Part shown: positions 45,695-54,571 of the stretch, one piece after another
How the letters are laid out: the number at the start of each line of letters is the position of its first letter
Position numbering within the stretch: the first letter of the stretch is position 1
Assembly: GCF_000526935.1 (NCBI RefSeq)
Contig: NZ_JAHA01000003.1
Location: 62,001-126,000 of the forward strand
Direction: 5' to 3'
Length of the DNA stretch: 64,000 nt
Origin: Butyrivibrio sp. FCS014
GTDB taxonomy: Bacteria > Bacillota > Clostridia > Lachnospirales > Lachnospiraceae
The notes under the pieces: model-generated
Told to the model about the DNA's origin: nothing
Database searches by the model: none
What the model saw: the letters and a program-made list of their open reading frames with translations, nothing else
Position numbers and translations under genes: made by a program

Positions 45695-47653
45695 ATGATC
45701 AGAAAGTACAGGATAGGGAATCCGATTCCTACTGATTCCGTGATAGAAGATATCCCGGTTTCACAGGACGGCATTCCCTATTTTAAAGTGGATGAGGAGG
45801 CAAAAGAGCTGTCTCTTTTCCTGGAAAAAGATGATAAAATATTCGGTCTTGGTGAGACCGTAAGAGGAATGAATAAGAGGGGATGGCTGTATACCAGCAA
45901 CAATACGGATGACCCCAATCACACAGAGAACAAGCACTCATTATACGCATCACAGAACTTTTTTGTTGTTTTCTCAAAGAAGAGGTGTTTTGGCGTGTAT
46001 GTTGACACTCCGGGGAAGGTGAGTTTCGACATCGGCTATACGACTCTCGATAAGCTGGCTGTAGTCTTTGAGGATTTTGATGCGGATATCTATATTGTTG
46101 AGGGTGACAGTGTTTTGGACATTGTCACAAGTTTCAGGCAGATCATAGGACAAAGCTATATTGCGCCCAGATGGGCCTTTGGCTTTGGCCAGAGCAGATG
46201 GAGCTATATGACTGCCGATGAAGTGAGGGAAGTTGCCGATAAATACGAGGAAGCAGGCATTCCCCTCGATATGATCTATCTTGATATCGATTATATGGAG
46301 AGGTACAAGGACTTCACGGTGGATGAAGGCTCTTTTCCCGAGTTTCCAAAGTTCGTGGAGGAGATGAAGAACAGGGGCATTCATCTCGTTCCCATCATCG
46401 ATGCGGGAGTCAAAATCGAAGAGGGATATGACGTCTACGAAGAGGGCGTAAAGAACGGTTATTTTGTCAAAAAAGACAACGGGGAAAACCTGGTGGCTGC
46501 TGTATGGCCGGGCAAGGTACATTTCCCTGATTTTCTGAATGACGATGCAAGAGCCTGGTTTGGTAATAAGTACAAGGTGCTTACGGATCAGGGAATTGAC
46601 GGCTTCTGGAACGACATGAACGAGCCGGCGATCTTCTATACCGAGGACCATCTTAATGAGGTCTTTGAACAGATTGAGGATTACAAGGGCAAGAACCTTG
46701 ATATCGAGTCCTTCTTTGCCTTCAAGGAGCTGGTGGGTTCCATTGACAATTATCCCGAAGATTACAAGCGCTTCTACCATGAGTACAAGGGCAGGAAGAT
46801 AAGGCACGACAAGGTTCACAACATCTTCGGTTACAACATGACCAGGGCAGCAGGCGAGGCTTTTGAGAGGATATCTCCCGACAAGAGGATCCTGATGTTC
46901 TCAAGGTCATCCTACATCGGAATGCATCGCTACGGCGGAGTGTGGCACGGGGACAACCAGTCCTGGTGGTCACATCTTCTGCTTAACATCCAGCAGCTTC
47001 CGGCCCTTAATATGTGCGGCTTCCTTTACACCGGAGCGGATATAGGGGGATTTGGAAGTGATACCACGGAGGACCTGGTGCTCAGGTGGACGGCCTTCGG
47101 CATTTTTACGCCTCTTTTCCGAAATCATTCTGCTCTTGGAACAAGGAGGCAGGAACTTTACAGGTTTAAGAACATACAGACTTTCAGGAATATCGTAAGA
47201 CTGAGGTATGCGCTGATACCTTACCTCTACTCGGAGTTTATGAAGGCGGCACTGGGCAGCAGGATGCTGTTTAAGCCACTTTGCTTTGAGTACGGCGATG
47301 ACAGGAGCGCTCTGGTGGAAGACCAGCTGCTTCTTGGTGAGAGCATCATGCTGGCGCCTGTTTACACCCAGAATGCCGAGGGCAGATATGTTTATCTTCC
47401 TGAGGATATGAAGCTTGTAAGGTTCAGAGCTTTTGACGATTATGATGAGGAGATCATGGGCGCCGGGGACCACTATGTGAAGGCCGGTCTTGATGAGATC
47501 CTTGTGTTTGTAAGAAAAGGCCATGTGCTGCCTCTTGCGGATCCGAGCCGCGGAATGGAAGAGGCGAAGGCATCTGAACTTAACTATATCTGTTATGAGG
47601 CCGATCCCGAGTCCTATGAGCTCTATACCGACGATGGTATTGGCAGACTCTGA
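45695..47653 (+). CDS. GH31 alpha-glucosidase
   Basis: The 652-residue enzyme has the GH31 (beta/alpha)8 barrel: YLDIDYMERYKDFTVDEGSFP, the nucleophile Asp307 in DGFWNDMNEPAIF and the following HNIFGYNMTRAAGEAF and RSSYIGMHRYGGVWHGDNQS blocks. It releases glucose from alpha-glucosides. No signal peptide, so cytosolic; it is shorter than many GH31 enzymes because the distal C-terminal domain is reduced. AAGGGGGATC precedes the ATG. CCCTTGC and GCAAGGG on either side of the presumed start of transcription could form a leader hairpin. Confidence 0.93.
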   Translation: MIRKYRIGNPIPTDSVIEDIPVSQDGIPYFKVDEEAKELSLFLEKDDKIFGLGETVRGMNKRGWLYTSNNTDDPNHTENKHSLYASQNFFVVFSKKRCFGVYVDTPGKVSFDIGYTTLDKLAVVFEDFDADIYIVEGDSVLDIVTSFRQIIGQSYIAPRWAFGFGQSRWSYMTADEVREVADKYEEAGIPLDMIYLDIDYMERYKDFTVDEGSFPEFPKFVEEMKNRGIHLVPIIDAGVKIEEGYDVYEEGVKNGYFVKKDNGENLVAAVWPGKVHFPDFLNDDARAWFGNKYKVLTDQGIDGFWNDMNEPAIFYTEDHLNEVFEQIEDYKGKNLDIESFFAFKELVGSIDNYPEDYKRFYHEYKGRKIRHDKVHNIFGYNMTRAAGEAFERISPDKRILMFSRSSYIGMHRYGGVWHGDNQSWWSHLLLNIQQLPALNMCGFLYTGADIGGFGSDTTEDLVLRWTAFGIFTPLFRNHSALGTRRQELYRFKNIQTFRNIVRLRYALIPYLYSEFMKAALGSRMLFKPLCFEYGDDRSALVEDQLLLGESIMLAPVYTQNAEGRYVYLPEDMKLVRFRAFDDYDEEIMGAGDHYVKAGLDEILVFVRKGHVLPLADPSRGMEEAKASELNYICYEADPESYELYTDDGIGRL

Positions 47654-47796
47654 AGAAACTATAAAAATTCTATTAAAATGCGGGTTTGCGCCCTTTGACG
47701 GATTTACTTGTGTAATATTTTTTGCTATAGTACCCCTTGTGGCTTGTAAATGAAATAAAATTGCAAACTACTTATGAGGAAAAGGGGAGAGAGAAA

Positions 47797-47964
47797 ATGG
47801 AACACAAGATCACAGGAAATGAAGGTACAATCGAAAGGACTATATCAGATACCGTAGAACTTGAGAAGACGCTGGCATCCTTCGGGGCGCTCAGAGCGGT
47901 TTCAACGGTGAGAAAAAGTTTCCTTAACAATTCCGGTTCAATGAAGAGAAAAACAACAGTATGA
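47797..47964 (+). CDS. Small hypothetical protein, 55 residues
   Basis: The frame from the ATG at 47797 has GGGGAGAGAG just upstream, and a strong terminator follows eight bases after the stop, so it looks like a real small transcription unit. The sequence is polar with basic ends (MEHKITGNEGTIERTISD; SGSMKRKTTV). No signal peptide or family is recognised. It could be a small regulatory protein. Confidence 0.5.
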   Translation: MEHKITGNEGTIERTISDTVELEKTLASFGALRAVSTVRKSFLNNSGSMKRKTTV

Positions 47965-47972
47965 ATTAAGAG

Positions 47973-47998
47973 AGGTCACCTCAGCTTTGAGGTGACCT
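47973..47998 (+). terminator. Terminator after the 55-residue protein gene
   Basis: AGGTCACCTCA and TGAGGTGACCT form a perfect 11-bp stem with loop GCTT, followed by TTATT. Confidence 0.8.
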
Positions 47999-48097
47999 TT
48001 ATTGTGGGAAGTTTTGCGCCGGGGCCTTGAGCCCGGAGCAAAAATGTGTGATATAATCATTTTTAATGTATGAAATAAAGATTGGAGGAGAGTAGCA

Positions 48098-48580
48098 ATG
48101 ACACAGAAGATTAAAGATGCAGCCGGCAAGGGCAAGGGTTTTGCCGGAGAGTTTCGTGAGTTCATCATGCGCGGCAATGTAATGGATATGGCAGTCGGCG
48201 TTATCATCGGCGGTGCGTTCCAGAAGATCATCACTTCACTTGTAGATGACATCATCATGCCTGTCATCGGACTTCTTACAGGCGGTGTTGACCTCAACAA
48301 CAAGTTTATTGTTCTTGACGGCGGAACCTATGAAACGCTGGAAGCTGCCAAGGAAGCAGGAGCAGCAACACTCAACTACGGAACCTTTATTACCGTAGTA
48401 ATTAACTTTATCCTTATGGCTCTGGTGATTTTCTGCCTGGTTAAGTTCATGAACGGAATGAGAAATAAAGTTAAAAAGGAAGAGGAGCAGGCTCCCGCAA
48501 CAACCAAGATCTGCCCTAAATGTAAGAGTGAGATCCACATTGATGCCACAAGATGCCCTCACTGCACATCAGAGGTTTGA
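48098..48580 (+). CDS. mscL: Large-conductance mechanosensitive channel with zinc-ribbon tail
   Basis: The 160-residue channel opens under membrane tension to release solutes during hypo-osmotic shock. The N-terminal FREFIMRGNVMDMAVGVIIGGAF and the second helix VINFILMALVIFCLVKFMN match MscL. An extra C-terminal zinc ribbon (CPKCKSEIHIDATRCPHC, about 137-154) extends the protein beyond the roughly 136-residue E. coli form. GGAGGAGAG precedes the ATG. A strong terminator follows. Confidence 0.95.
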   Translation: MTQKIKDAAGKGKGFAGEFREFIMRGNVMDMAVGVIIGGAFQKIITSLVDDIIMPVIGLLTGGVDLNNKFIVLDGGTYETLEAAKEAGAATLNYGTFITVVINFILMALVIFCLVKFMNGMRNKVKKEEEQAPATTKICPKCKSEIHIDATRCPHCTSEV

Positions 48581-48600
48581 TACATACACGGCGGTGATCT

Positions 48601-48632
48601 AAAGTCCCTGATCGGAAACGGTCAGGGACTTT
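48601..48632 (+). terminator. Terminator after mscL
   Basis: AAGTCCCTGA and TCAGGGACTT form a 10-bp stem with a 10-base loop, followed by TTTTG. Confidence 0.8.
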
Positions 48633-48658
48633 TTTGCGCGTGGCTGCCTCTGCATTTT

Positions 48659-48702
48659 GGTCCCCTGGGTGGTTCCCGGGGACTTAAGTCATGGGACCAT
48701 TT
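48659..48702 (+). repeat. GGTCCC...GGGACCAT palindromic repeat, copy 1
   Basis: The unit GGTTCCCGGGGACTTAAGTC is followed by ATGGGACCAT, with an extra GGTCCCC in front. It matches the copies at 50936, 50971 and 51356. The ends can pair with each other. Confidence 0.7.
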
Positions 48703-48828
48703 GGTATGCTGAAATGTTTTTTATAACGATTATAGATTTACTTAATATAATGTTTATAATCTTTGTGTATACTTAATTACAGCGAAGTTATCGCAAATTA
48801 TAAACATGTCTCTATATGGAGGTCTATT

Positions 48829-50874
48829 ATGAGTGCAAACCCGTCTAAGAAATCAGGTACATCACCAAAGGCAATCAGCGCCAAGATTTCACTTCTGTTC
48901 GTAGCGCTGCTGATCATCACGATCATCGTTTCAGAAGCGACCATTTTTTCTCTGGGTTATTCAATGATCAGCGATCTTATCTACAATTCCTTAGAGAATG
49001 AAGTCTCTGTAGATGCCAGCAAAGTAAACAGAGAACTTAACTCTACATTCTATTACCTGAATGCAGTTGCTGATTCTGTTGAGCAGAATGAATTTGCTTC
49101 CAATGAAAATCTGATGTCATATCTTGCCGGAACAGTTGGAAGATATGCACTTCTTCCCACCGGAACTTATTTAATGCTCAATGATAAGACATTTCTTTAC
49201 CCGGCAGATCCCACATACGAGATTGAAGACTGTACGGAAAATGTCATGTACAAGGAAGCCATGACATACACCAACAGCTGGTTCTATTACTATGACGTTC
49301 CTTACTTTGATAAGGTTACCGGCGGCCTTTGTGCATCGGTTATCAGACGTGTTCACCTGAAGGATGGTCGTGAAGGCGCATTTGCGGCAGATATGTTCCT
49401 GTCAAGTGTTCAGGAAGAGCTTGGCAATGTTAAGATTTACCAGACCGGTGGCGCAATGATGATCACAGGTCAGGGCCTTTTGCTTACATATAAGAATGCC
49501 GATGTTTGCGGAAGCAACATAGCAGATATCACTGATGATCCTTTCCTTACTGCAATTGGCAAGTTTGTGGCAGAGGAAGCGGGAAAAGAAACTCATGAAG
49601 TTGCCACAGTTAAGATAGGAGGAGAGAAGTATTACCTTGCTGCTTCTCCGGTCAGCGGTACAGACTGGTTTGTAATAGCCTATGCTAAGCAGAAAGAAGT
49701 ACTCTCAGCTCTTAACAGACTTGTGGTTATACTTGCTATTGTTTCAATAGTTGCGGTGGTTGCTGTTATCATAATTATGAACATCGTTCTTAAAAAGCTT
49801 ATTAAGAACCCTGTTACAAGCCTTACAGGTAATATTGAAAAGATTTCAAACGGTGACTTTACTGTTGATATTTCTTCAAACGGAGATGACGAGATTGCTT
49901 ACATGAACAATGCCATGGGCGATTTTGTAAACGGTATGAGATCATCCTTAAGTGAGATAAAAGATGTTTCCGGAAGACTTCTGGGAGATGCGCAAAACTC
50001 CAAGAGTACAGCCGAAGATCTTGAAGGGGCAGCCAATGAACAGTCTGCCAGCATGAATCAGATCCGTGAAAACATTGAAAACATGGCACAGGCTGTTAAT
50101 GAGGTTGCTGAAAATGCAACAGTTCTTGCTCAGACAGTTGCCAGTGTAACAGAGCAGGAACAGCGGATAGAAGAGACAATGAATGAGCTTGTATCTAAAG
50201 CTGATTCCGGACAGCATGAGATGGCCGGCGTTGCCAATGAGATGAACGACATAGTTGATTCCATGAGGGATATGGCTGACGCAGTTTCAAGTGTTGACGA
50301 GGCTGCCGATAAGATCAATCAGATTGTTGACCTTATCAATTCCATTTCTTCGCAGACAAATCTTCTTTCACTCAATGCCAGCATTGAGGCTGCAAGAGCA
50401 GGAGAAGCAGGTAAAGGATTTGCTGTTGTTGCCCAGGAGATCGGACAGCTTGCCCAGAACTCTGCAGATGCCACAAAACAGATTGCTGATATTATTAAAG
50501 AAATGTCAGCCAGAGTTCAGCAGCTTTCGGAGAAATCAGAGACAAATACACAGCTTATCAATTCCAGCGCAGAGTCTATCAATAATGCAGCTACTACATT
50601 CAAAGAAATCACTCAGCAGCTGTCGGATGCCAACGAGACACTTACCACAATGGCAGGACAGATGGATAAGGTCAATGATGTTGCATCCAATATGGCATCA
50701 GTATCTGAAGAACAGTCAGCATCAACTCAGGAGATCGCTGATAATGTAGAAAGAGTAACAGAAGCAGCCAAGGGAGTTGCATCTTCATCAGAACTTGTTG
50801 CAAGTGCTGCTTCCTCAGTATCTGAAGCTGTTGATACCATCAACGGAAACCTCAACAGATTTACAATTCAGTAA
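48829..50874 (+). CDS. Methyl-accepting chemotaxis protein with Cache sensor
   Basis: The 681-residue receptor has a first membrane helix (about 20-45), an extracellular Cache-type sensor (about 60-290), a second helix (about 295-325), a HAMP domain and a cytoplasmic signalling coiled coil with the hairpin tip [20 protein letters not shown] near residue 515. It would report an outside ligand to CheA/CheW; no che genes are nearby. The ATG at 48829 has GGAGG seven bases upstream. TATAAT at 48755-48760 is a likely -10 box. No C-terminal CheR-tether pentapeptide is visible. Confidence 0.93.
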   Translation: MSANPSKKSGTSPKAISAKISLLFVALLIITIIVSEATIFSLGYSMISDLIYNSLENEVSVDASKVNRELNSTFYYLNAVADSVEQNEFASNENLMSYLAGTVGRYALLPTGTYLMLNDKTFLYPADPTYEIEDCTENVMYKEAMTYTNSWFYYYDVPYFDKVTGGLCASVIRRVHLKDGREGAFAADMFLSSVQEELGNVKIYQTGGAMMITGQGLLLTYKNADVCGSNIADITDDPFLTAIGKFVAEEAGKETHEVATVKIGGEKYYLAASPVSGTDWFVIAYAKQKEVLSALNRLVVILAIVSIVAVVAVIIIMNIVLKKLIKNPVTSLTGNIEKISNGDFTVDISSNGDDEIAYMNNAMGDFVNGMRSSLSEIKDVSGRLLGDAQNSKSTAEDLEGAANEQSASMNQIRENIENMAQAVNEVAENATVLAQTVASVTEQEQRIEETMNELVSKADSGQHEMAGVANEMNDIVDSMRDMADAVSSVDEAADKINQIVDLINSISSQTNLLSLNASIEAARAGEAGKGFAVVAQEIGQLAQNSADATKQIADIIKEMSARVQQLSEKSETNTQLINSSAESINNAATTFKEITQQLSDANETLTTMAGQMDKVNDVASNMASVSEEQSASTQEIADNVERVTEAAKGVASSSELVASAASSVSEAVDTINGNLNRFTIQ

Positions 50875-50890
50875 TAGAATTGCACTATAC

Positions 50891-50924
50891 AAAAAGATCC
50901 GCGGCACATGCTGCGGATCTTTTT
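50891..50924 (+). terminator. Terminator after the chemotaxis receptor
   Basis: AAAAAGATCCGC and GCGGATCTTTTT form a 12-bp stem extended by three further pairs around loop ACAT, with the T-run built into the right arm. Confidence 0.85.
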
Positions 50925-50935
50925 AATACCCGGGT

Positions 50936-50967
50936 GGTCCCCGGGGACTTAAGTCAAGGGACCATTT
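50936..50967 (+). repeat. GGTCCC...GGGACCAT repeat, copy 2
   Basis: GGTCCCCGGGGACTTAAGTC followed by AAGGGACCATT. It differs from copy 1 by single bases and sits head-to-tail with copy 3. Confidence 0.7.
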
Positions 50968-50970
50968 TTG

Positions 50971-51000
50971 ACCCAGGGGACGAAGTCATGGGACCATATT
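50971..51000 (+). repeat. GGTCCC...GGGACCAT repeat, copy 3 (shorter)
   Basis: ACCCAGGGGACGAAGTCATG followed by GGACCATATT, the same unit with GA in place of TTA in the middle. Confidence 0.65.
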
Positions 51001-51012
51001 TTACGCCTGTGC

Positions 51013-51273
51013 TCACCACTTCTTCGCTGGGCAGCGGGCGCCTTTTGACAGTGCCCTGATCTCAACATAGCAGCCGCATTTAAGGCATGTGGCATCAATA
51101 AGCTTGTCACAGTCTTTGCAGGTGGCAAGCCTTTTTTTATACTCCTCATCGGTAGCTCTTTCGTCTTCTGAAAGCAGCTTCCTTGTCTTTTCAACCTGGG
51201 CAATCACATCGTCTTTTCCCGCCATTTCGTATAAAAGGCATCTCTTGCATCCACTATTGGCATTATTTTCCAT
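51013..51273 (-). CDS. Small four-cysteine-pair protein (DUF6171-like)
   Basis: The 86-residue protein has cysteines in pairs: GCKRCLLYEM at the start, and CKDCDKLIDATCLKCGCYVEI...CPAKKW at the end, which look like one or two zinc-binding knuckles joined by a charged helix. The ATG at 51273 has GGAGTG eight bases upstream. It resembles the DUF6171 family of uncharacterised small Firmicute proteins and probably binds nucleic acid or protein. It is flanked by GGGACC repeats on both sides. Confidence 0.7.
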   Translation of the reverse strand: MENNANSGCKRCLLYEMAGKDDVIAQVEKTRKLLSEDERATDEEYKKRLATCKDCDKLIDATCLKCGCYVEIRALSKGARCPAKKW

Positions 51274-51355
51274 AAGAATCACTCCAATTACGTAATTTGC
51301 ATTTAAATATCAGGCTTTTTCATAGTATCATTAGAACAGGATGAATACCAGAAAA

Positions 51356-51387
51356 ATGGTCCCGTGACTTTGTCCCCGTGGACCATT
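51356..51387 (-). repeat. GGTCCC...GGGACCAT repeat, copy 4 (inverted)
   Basis: Read on the minus strand: GGTCCACGGGGACAAAGTCA followed by CGGGACCATT. The opposite orientation to copies 1-3 shows the unit is not part of one transcript. Confidence 0.65.
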
Positions 51388-51412
51388 AATAAAAATCACA
51401 AGGAGGCTCAAG

Positions 51413-51754
51413 ATGGCAACTACCGAAAAGAAAACAACTGCAGCTAAGAAGACAACCACGGCAAAAAAGACAACTACAGCGAAGACTACAGCAGCCAAAA
51501 AGCCTGCAGCAAAGAAGACTACCACTGCAAAGAAAACGGCTTCAACGGCAAAGAAGACAACCTCCGCCGGCACTTCCGTTAAGGTTACTGCTGCCGAGAA
51601 GAAGCTTCTTGAGCTCTACAGAGCAGCGGATTCCGATACCAAGAAGGCTGCGATGGCTCTTTTAAAGGGGGAGAAATCTCAGCTTGGCGGTGTCCTTGAT
51701 GCCATCCTTGAAAATAAGACTATAATGAATACAGTAACAAGTCTGTTTAAATAA
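51413..51754 (+). CDS. Histone H1-like Lys/Ala/Thr-rich protein
   Basis: The 113-residue protein has an N-terminal half made of repeats of the type (T)TAKKTT (residues about 5-50) and a more ordered C-terminal helical part (VKVTAAEKKLLELYRAAD...MNTVTSLFK). The lysine-alanine tail resembles eukaryotic histone H1 and bacterial HctA- or AlgP-type tails, which bind DNA non-specifically. AAGGAGG precedes the ATG. Nucleoid association is inferred from composition only; the C-terminal half has no known match. Confidence 0.75.
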   Translation: MATTEKKTTAAKKTTTAKKTTTAKTTAAKKPAAKKTTTAKKTASTAKKTTSAGTSVKVTAAEKKLLELYRAADSDTKKAAMALLKGEKSQLGGVLDAILENKTIMNTVTSLFK

Positions 51755-51838
51755 AGGGTAAGAACTGAAAAGATTTGTGAGCAGGTAAACCGGTAAGTCT
51801 TCCGGGGATCAAAATCAGTTGCAAAGGAGAAAGACATT

Positions 51839-52294
51839 ATGTTGGAAGTGGGAACAAAGGCACCGGCATTTGAACTTCCTGATCAGAACGGAGTAGTTCA
51901 TTCGCTGGAAGAATATAAAGGCAAGAAGGTCATACTGTATTTTTATCCGAAGGACAATACTTCCGGATGTACCAAGCAGGCCTGCGGTTTCTCGGAGAGA
52001 TATCCTCAGTTTACAGAGAAGGGTGCGGTAGTACTCGGAATAAGCAAAGATACTGTGGCTTCCCATAAGAAGTTCGAAGAAAAATACGGTCTGGCATTTA
52101 CATTATTGGCCGATCCGGAGCGCAAGGTAATAGAGGCTTATGATGTCTGGAAAGAAAAGAAGAACTACGGAAAAGTATCCATGGGTGTAGTCCGGACAAC
52201 TTATCTTATTGATGAGGATGGAATCATCATAAGAGCAAATGACAAGGTTAAAGCGGCTGAGGATCCGGAAAATATGCTGGGAGAGCTGCAATGA
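51839..52294 (+). CDS. bcp: Thioredoxin-dependent thiol peroxidase (Bcp/PrxQ)
   Basis: The 151-residue peroxiredoxin reduces hydrogen and organic peroxides. The active block YPKDNTSGCTKQACGF has the peroxidatic Cys and the resolving Cys five residues later, as in the two-Cys Bcp type. AAAGGAGAAAG precedes the ATG. It overlaps yaaA by four bases, forming a peroxide-defence pair. Confidence 0.95.
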   Translation: MLEVGTKAPAFELPDQNGVVHSLEEYKGKKVILYFYPKDNTSGCTKQACGFSERYPQFTEKGAVVLGISKDTVASHKKFEEKYGLAFTLLADPERKVIEAYDVWKEKKNYGKVSMGVVRTTYLIDEDGIIIRANDKVKAAEDPENMLGELQ

Positions 52295-53052
52295 GGATAA
52301 TCCTTTCCCCTGCCAAGAAAATGAATGTATATACTGATGTGCTTGAATATCAGGATTTTCCTGTTTTCCTTGATCAGACACAGGAGATCCTTGACTGGCT
52401 CAGAAAACAGTCAGGCGCCGATTTGCAGAAGCTGTGGGGATGCAATGACAAAATAGCTGAGCAGAATTTTAAGCGTATCAAAGAAATGGATCTCCATAAA
52501 AGACTGACTCCGGCTATAATTTCCTATGAGGGGATTGCCTATCAGTATATGGCACCCGCTGTATTTGAAGACAGCTCTTTTGATTATGTGCAGGAACATC
52601 TGCGGATTTTGTCAGGCTTTTATGGCGTGCTTAAGCCTATGGATGGAGTTACGCCATACAGGCTGGAGATGCAGGCAAAAGCGTCTATTGGCGGATACAG
52701 GGATCTGTACGATCTATGGGGTTCGAGACTGTATGATGAGGTAAAAGATGATTCCGGAGTGATCATCAATCTTGCTTCGAAGGAATACTCAAGGTGCATT
52801 GAAAAGTACCTGAAGCCCGGAGACTGCTACATTACAGTCACTTTTGGTGAGCTTGTGAACGGAAAGCTTGTGACCAAAGGCACCTACGCCAAGATGGCAA
52901 GGGGAGAGATGGTCAGATACATGGCCGAGAACAATATTACAGAGGCAAAAGAAATCAGAAAGTTTGACAGACTTGGCTATGTTTACAGGGAAGATCTTTC
53001 AAGTGATACGGAAATTGTTTTTGAAAGACACTACTATATGCACCACCGATGA
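52291..53052 (+). CDS. yaaA: Peroxide stress protein YaaA
   Basis: The 253-residue DUF328 protein lowers free iron and protects DNA during peroxide stress in E. coli. The family beginning MRIILSPAKKMN and the middle blocks GFYGVLKPMDGVTPYRLEM and LYDLWGSRLYD match. The start overlaps bcp (ATGA) and its stop overlaps the SGNH gene, so it is translated as part of the bcp-yaaA unit. Confidence 0.95.
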   Translation: MRIILSPAKKMNVYTDVLEYQDFPVFLDQTQEILDWLRKQSGADLQKLWGCNDKIAEQNFKRIKEMDLHKRLTPAIISYEGIAYQYMAPAVFEDSSFDYVQEHLRILSGFYGVLKPMDGVTPYRLEMQAKASIGGYRDLYDLWGSRLYDEVKDDSGVIINLASKEYSRCIEKYLKPGDCYITVTFGELVNGKLVTKGTYAKMARGEMVRYMAENNITEAKEIRKFDRLGYVYREDLSSDTEIVFERHYYMHHR

Positions 53053-54557
53053 TTTCATTAGAGGAGAACAGGATCCGGATGAAGAAAAAGAAATATAGGA
53101 AACTAAGAAAAGATACAAATAGTAACCGGTTTGAGGAGATGATGCAAAGCCTTGGAAAAAGGGAAATTATCATCATCTCATCGGTCATTTTTGCGGTTAC
53201 CCTTGCAATCATTCTGCTTATGGCGGTCAGAAAAGGTTACATGGACAATGGCTTCTCCAATGTTGTAAGTGAGGAAACCACTGTTGACGGCAGCGCCCCA
53301 AATGCAGCTTTGGATGGGGAAGATATGCCTGTAGTCGAGACGGCAACCGAAGGAATGAAGAGCGAATCAACTCCGGATACAACTGTGCTTGCGAAAAAAG
53401 AAGGTGCGAAGGACGGATATCTTAACAGATGTGTATTCCTGGGCGATTCCAGAACGGTTGCGATGGTCAACTACGGCTTTTTCAACGATGATGCCGCTTT
53501 GGCGCAGATCGGAATATCCCATCCATCATTTTCATCCAATAAATTTATTAACAATGCCGGTAAAGAATACACTTTAAAATCTTATCTGGAGTCTCATCAG
53601 GCTCCGGTTATCTATATTCTTCTGGGAGTAAACGGAATCAATGATCCCAGCGAGACCCATTATCAGAATACATTTCTTACACTCATAGATAATGTGGCAA
53701 AGATGGCGCCTAATTCCAATCTTGTACTTGTGGCGATAGGCCCCGTCGATGATAACGGAATTTACAAAAAGACTGTCCAGAACGCATGGATAGACAAATA
53801 TAATGCTTTTCTGCTGGAAACGGCTAAGGAGAAACACATTTTCTATCTTGATATAGCCGAAATCCTCAAAGGATCCAACGGGCAGGTCAAGTCTGAGTAT
53901 AATGGCGGTGACGGACTTCATTATTCCGGAAAAGGATGCGAGGCAATATTCAGGTACATAGTAGAGCATCCTGTGCCCGGAATATCTGATGAAGGTGAAT
54001 ATGTAGTTAAATATATTAAGCCTGATCCAAACAGAATCAAGGCTACGATAACCGATGATTCGGGAATTGACGAAGGCAATATTCAGGATCTTATGAACAT
54101 GATGATGGGAACCTCGGAAAATCAGAATACCTCTGATGCCGGTGCTCAAAGCAGTGAGGAAACGGAAGAGGAACTTCGTTTAAAAGAAGAGGAAGAAGCA
54201 AAAAAGAAAGCGGAAGAGGAAGAAGCAAGAAAGCGGGCAGAAGAGGAAGAAGCAATAAAGAAAGCCAAAGAAGAGGAAGAGAAAAAGAAAGCCGAAGAGG
54301 AAGAAGCAATAAAAAAAGCCAAAGAAGAGGAAGAGAGAAAGAAGGCCGAGGAGGAAGAAGAGAGAAGAAAGGCGGAAGAGGAAGAGAAAAAGAAGGCGGA
54401 AGAGGAAGAAAAGAATAAAGACAACGCATCCGAAGAAGGTTCCGATGAAGAATCAGATAAGGATAAAGAAGAGGATGCAAGCAGCGCGAGCAGCTCCGAG
54501 GAAATCGAAGAAGATCTGTCCAATCAGTCTGAAGAGGAAAACGTTAATAATCCGTAA
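53049..54557 (+). CDS. Membrane-anchored SGNH hydrolase-like protein with Glu/Lys coiled-coil tail
   Basis: The 502-residue protein has a basic N-terminus, one membrane helix (about 39-60) and a linker, then an outside SGNH-like domain (about 125-315) with FLGDSRTVAM, LLGVNGIND and GGDGLHYSGKG. Residues about 371-460 are an extreme Glu/Lys/Ala coiled coil (units such as EEEEAKKKAE). An acidic Ser-rich end follows. The SGNH part may O-acetylate or deacetylate the wall; the coiled coil may span the wall. The start is either the ATG overlapping yaaA or MKKKKYRK at 53082. The coiled-coil DNA is a purine-rich imperfect repeat. Confidence 0.8.
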   Translation: MISLEENRIRMKKKKYRKLRKDTNSNRFEEMMQSLGKREIIIISSVIFAVTLAIILLMAVRKGYMDNGFSNVVSEETTVDGSAPNAALDGEDMPVVETATEGMKSESTPDTTVLAKKEGAKDGYLNRCVFLGDSRTVAMVNYGFFNDDAALAQIGISHPSFSSNKFINNAGKEYTLKSYLESHQAPVIYILLGVNGINDPSETHYQNTFLTLIDNVAKMAPNSNLVLVAIGPVDDNGIYKKTVQNAWIDKYNAFLLETAKEKHIFYLDIAEILKGSNGQVKSEYNGGDGLHYSGKGCEAIFRYIVEHPVPGISDEGEYVVKYIKPDPNRIKATITDDSGIDEGNIQDLMNMMMGTSENQNTSDAGAQSSEETEEELRLKEEEEAKKKAEEEEARKRAEEEEAIKKAKEEEEKKKAEEEEAIKKAKEEEERKKAEEEEERRKAEEEEKKKAEEEEKNKDNASEEGSDEESDKDKEEDASSASSSEEIEEDLSNQSEEENVNNP

Positions 54558-54571
54558 GAAACATATGGCAA

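Noticed and set aside
54160..54430. Repetitive GAAGAGGAAGA tract considered as a CRISPR or tandem-repeat array
   Set aside because: The repeats are codon-level coiled-coil repeats of the SGNH protein and have no spacers.
54091..54523. Leu/Ser-rich minus-strand frames opposite the Glu/Lys coiled coil
   Set aside because: They are the reverse reading of a purine-rich GAA/GAG repeat, without start signals or family similarity.
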